Program-made: the position numbers and the translations under genes
Part shown: positions 41,595-43,056 of the stretch, piece by piece
Layout: the number at the start of each line of letters is the position of its first letter
Numbering within the stretch: position 1 is the stretch's first letter
Notes under the pieces: model-generated
The model's input: only the letters and a program-made list of their open reading frames with translations
Told to the model about the DNA's origin: nothing
The model's database searches: none
Source: a virus
DNA: 43,056 nucleotides
Virus record (IMG/VR): IMGVR_UViG_3300025168_000176
Location: 1-43,056 of that record
Direction: 5' to 3' (one strand)

Positions 41595-41864
41595 TTAACA
41601 TTTCCACTTTCTAAGTGATTTATTAATTCTTGAATCTGGATCGTTTTGTTTTTTTACTCCAGTCAACTTTCTTTTCATGCCTCTCATACGTGCACAAAAT
41701 GATTTTTTTCTTGACTTAGCTTTACCTTTTGGATTTTTTGAAGTTACAGGAGCTCCCAGTTTACTACCTGGGTTCTTTTTTTTGTATGAAGCTCTACCTT
41801 TAGCGTTCAATCCACCACTAGGATTTTTACCTTCTTTTCTTTGCCATGCTGGTGATGTAGCCAT
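41595..41864 (-). CDS. Small basic phage protein, DUF6321-like
   Basis: An 89-residue protein: PAWQRKEGKNPSGGLNAKGR, then KKSFCARMRGMKRKLTG, ending INKSLRKWKC. This order, W-Q-R-x-E-G-K-N-P-x-G-G-L-N followed by K-S-F-C-A-R-M-x-G-M and a C-terminal R-K-W-x-C, is the pattern of a small conserved protein of phages (DUF6321). Its role is not established; the conserved Cys and basic surface suggest nucleic-acid or metal binding. The start overlaps the previous stop by one base (TAATG). Confidence 0.75.
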   Translation of the reverse strand: MATSPAWQRKEGKNPSGGLNAKGRASYKKKNPGSKLGAPVTSKNPKGKAKSRKKSFCARMRGMKRKLTGVKKQNDPDSRINKSLRKWKC

Positions 41865-41995
41865 TACTTTTTCACCTTTTTAACAATTTTTTTTACTTTA
41901 CCATTATGGGTTCGAGCAAATTTATGCGTTTTAGTTTCTCTTATAAGAGTTCCACTATAGCGTTTACCGCCCCACATCCAGCTAACTTTAGCCAT
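41864..41995 (-). CDS. Tiny basic protein B (43 residues)
   Basis: Frame from ATG at 41995 to TAA at 41864, overlapping both neighbours by one base (TAATG). Product: MAKVSWMWGGKRYSGTLIRE, then KFARTHNGKVKKIVKKVKK. The N-terminal aromatic strand region (W-M-W-G-G-K-R-Y) and Lys-rich tail resemble a small SH3-like or beta-hairpin DNA-binding protein. Unknown function. It is a convincing gene because three consecutive genes are coupled the same way. Confidence 0.65.
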   Translation of the reverse strand: MAKVSWMWGGKRYSGTLIRETKTHKFARTHNGKVKKIVKKVKK

Positions 41996-42126
41996 TATCC
42001 TTGCCCCCTACTCTTTTTTTTATATTTAGGACTGAGCTTATTACCAAATTTTGTATTTTTGCCCATACCTTGTCTAGTTTTTTTCTTTCCATTAGTAATT
42101 CTTACTTGACTTTTAACGTTTTTCAT
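41995..42126 (-). CDS. Tiny basic protein A (43 residues)
   Basis: Frame from ATG at 42126 to TAA at 41995: MKNVKSQVRITNGKKKTRQG, then KFGNKLSPKYKKKSRGQG. The end is coupled by TAATG to the next small gene. No clear ribosome site is seen upstream, so this start is less certain. Very basic; first of a run of five lysine-rich genes. Function unknown. Confidence 0.55.
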   Translation of the reverse strand: MKNVKSQVRITNGKKKTRQGMGKNTKFGNKLSPKYKKKSRGQG

Positions 42127-42216
42127 TAGTAAATTAAGAAGTTAAAACCCGTCTTATATCTATAAATAAAAATATCATACATCTGAATATACTAATTTTG
42201 TATTAATATTCCAATA

Positions 42217-42603
42217 TTATTTAATTTCTTTTTTAATCTTATTAAAAACTTCCGTTTCATTAAACCTCATGCTAATACCTGGTTCGTATCTCATTACTTC
42301 TGTTCCATTTTTAAATATAATTATAGTAGGTACTACTTTTATATTCCATTCTTTTTGTATAACAGCTCCAATAGTTTTATTACCTAAATCTATTTCACCT
42401 ATATAACAAAGTTGTGCTAATTTTTCTACTCCAACTCTATTAGCATAATTCCAAGATGCATTTACTTGTACAACTGCACATTCTTGTAATTTAACTAATT
42501 GTATTTCTTCAAAAGTATCTAAACTAACTGACTGTGAATGCAATGGCGATAGTAATAATACTGCACCAAATAAGCCACAAAGTAATTTGTAGTATTTCTT
42601 CAT
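42217..42603 (-). CDS. Exported thioredoxin-fold protein lacking the CxxC
   Basis: A 128-residue protein with an N-terminal signal peptide (MKKYYKLLCGLFGAVLLLSP, likely cut near residue 24) followed by a thioredoxin-like domain. Strand AVVQVNASWNYANR (43-56) aligns with the thioredoxin strand ending A-x-W-C-G-P-C-K, but both cysteines are Asn (W51-N52-Y53-A54-N55). The cis-proline strand is present (KVVPTIIIFKNGTEVMRY, Pro92). Two other cysteines (C42, C66) lie elsewhere. It cannot do normal disulfide exchange through the canonical site; it may act as a binding or folding partner in the periplasm, or bind a host protein. Good AAGGTG ribosome site. Unusual for phages. Confidence 0.7.
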   Translation of the reverse strand: MKKYYKLLCGLFGAVLLLSPLHSQSVSLDTFEEIQLVKLQECAVVQVNASWNYANRVGVEKLAQLCYIGEIDLGNKTIGAVIQKEWNIKVVPTIIIFKNGTEVMRYEPGISMRFNETEVFNKIKKEIK

Positions 42604-42615
42604 AATTAAACACCT

Positions 42616-42915
42616 TTATTTATTGTTCATGTTAAGAAGAGTTTCATTAATACTTCTTGTATCTTCTTTAACAGAATCTACTTTCTCTTCAAGTTTCTCT
42701 ACTTTTTCTTCTGTATTCATAATCGAATCACGAACCATCTGATCTTTAAGATCATACTCCATACGTGATACTTCTGGTTCTGGTAACTTCTTAGCAAGCT
42801 CTATATCTGCTTGTAAGGTGTACCACATACCAACTACTAAAGCTATAGTTACTGCTATACTAACAGCAGTCTCCAAACTTAATGTAAATTTACTATCTTT
42901 ACTCAACTCTGCCAC
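42616..42915 (-). CDS. Membrane-anchored coiled-coil protein (spanin/holin-type candidate)
   Basis: A 99-residue protein with GTG start at 42915 after GGGGGATAAA. One membrane helix (residues about 13-32, AVSIAVTIALVVGMWYTLQA) then a charged coiled coil (VEKLEEKVDSVKEDTRSINE). A single N-terminal membrane anchor plus periplasmic coil is the shape of an inner-membrane spanin, and also of some small holins or tail-assembly proteins. It is next to the exported thioredoxin-fold gene. No outer-membrane lipoprotein partner was seen, so the spanin call is tentative. Confidence 0.55.
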   Translation of the reverse strand: MAELSKDSKFTLSLETAVSIAVTIALVVGMWYTLQADIELAKKLPEPEVSRMEYDLKDQMVRDSIMNTEEKVEKLEEKVDSVKEDTRSINETLLNMNNK

Positions 42916-42932
42916 TTTATCCCCCTTTATAA

Positions 42933-43056
42933 TTAAAATCCAAAATTAATATTACCAGTTATTGCAGAGGTATCTCCCCCTCCACTTTCTAATGTAAAAG
43001 TGAAAGAACCAGAACCGTCTTTATTAGATGGTTCATGTGTCCATCCAGGTCTAATC
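42933..43056 (-). CDS. Tail fibre/structural protein, C-terminal end (cut by window edge)
   Basis: On the minus strand the frame enters at the right edge and runs 40 codons to a TAA at 42933-42935. The visible end (IRPGWTHEPSNKDGSGSFTF, then LESGGGDTSAITGNINFGF) is beta-rich with Gly/Ser and ends in the aromatic F-G-F, as phage fibre and baseplate subunits often do. It is followed, 17 bases on, by the GTG start of the membrane coiled-coil gene. It could be the far end of the fibre beginning at 259, but the frames do not join directly (one base off), so sequence is missing between them or they are different genes. Confidence 0.5.
   Translation of the reverse strand, partial: IRPGWTHEPSNKDGSGSFTFTLESGGGDTSAITGNINFGF

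Noticed and set aside
1-43056. Window ends as two halves of one tail fibre gene in a closed 43-kb circle
   Set aside because: Both ends carry fibre-like partial genes, but joining 43056 to 1 shifts the frame by one base and leads to an early stop, so the window is not a seamless circle as given.

Overview
The window is 43 kb of a visibly AT-rich tailed bacteriophage genome. A recognisable large terminase, portal, scaffold, HK97-type capsid protein, T4-type lysozyme, GTA-type holin and a compact replication set support this. The gene style (very low GC, DUF6321-like basic protein, tail protein starting FSGGLND) resembles marine podovirus-like phages. The host cannot be named from the sequence. 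No integrase, tRNA gene, insertion sequence or CRISPR array was found.

Layout. Left arm (1-10909, minus strand): two small genes, a small-terminase-like gene, TerL, portal, scaffold, major capsid protein, then connector and tail genes down to a tail-fibre gene cut by the window edge. A divergent control region lies at 10910-11070. Central early/replication arm (11071-22075, plus strand): small early genes separated by a 640-bp untranslated structured stretch; a four-gene cassette encoding a ubiquitin-like protein ending in Gly-Gly, a 650-residue protein with an E2-like signature, a JAMM/JAB metalloprotease and an E1-like ThiF-fold enzyme; then an ERF/Rad52-like annealing protein, a single-strand-binding protein, a primase-helicase fusion and a PD-(D/E)XK nuclease. 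A strong bidirectional terminator at 22207-22243 separates this arm from the convergent right arm. Right arm (22343-43056, minus strand): a 3194-residue giant protein preceded by T7-core-like internal virion genes, lysozyme, an FnIII protein, an 810-residue tail protein, a metallophosphoesterase, a holin, a run of tiny lysine-rich proteins, an exported thioredoxin fold lacking both active-site cysteines, a membrane/coiled-coil protein, and the tail end of a fibre gene.

Two systems stand out. First, 13875-17698 is a complete phage-borne ubiquitin-like conjugation cassette (Ubl, candidate E2, JAB, E1) with overlapping or closely spaced genes and intact JAMM residues. It sits in the early replication cluster, so it probably acts inside the infected cell rather than as a virion part. 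Second, the 3194-residue protein contains in order a lysine-rich segment, a YGVxESGNKMSQ block, an RSP motif and, 39 residues later, GGADKDAD followed by SVFV. This order and spacing match the catalytic core of two-barrel RNA polymerases (RAP...NADFDGD in bacterial beta-prime). It suggests a divergent RNA polymerase carried in the virion and injected to start early transcription, by a different fold from the N4 virion polymerase. No other RNA polymerase gene is visible.

Likely working order (inference): the giant protein and internal proteins are ejected and early plus-strand genes are transcribed. The Ubl cassette then modifies host or phage proteins while the annealing protein, SSB and primase-helicase replicate the genome. 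Minus-strand late genes then build and package virions, and lysozyme plus holin release them.
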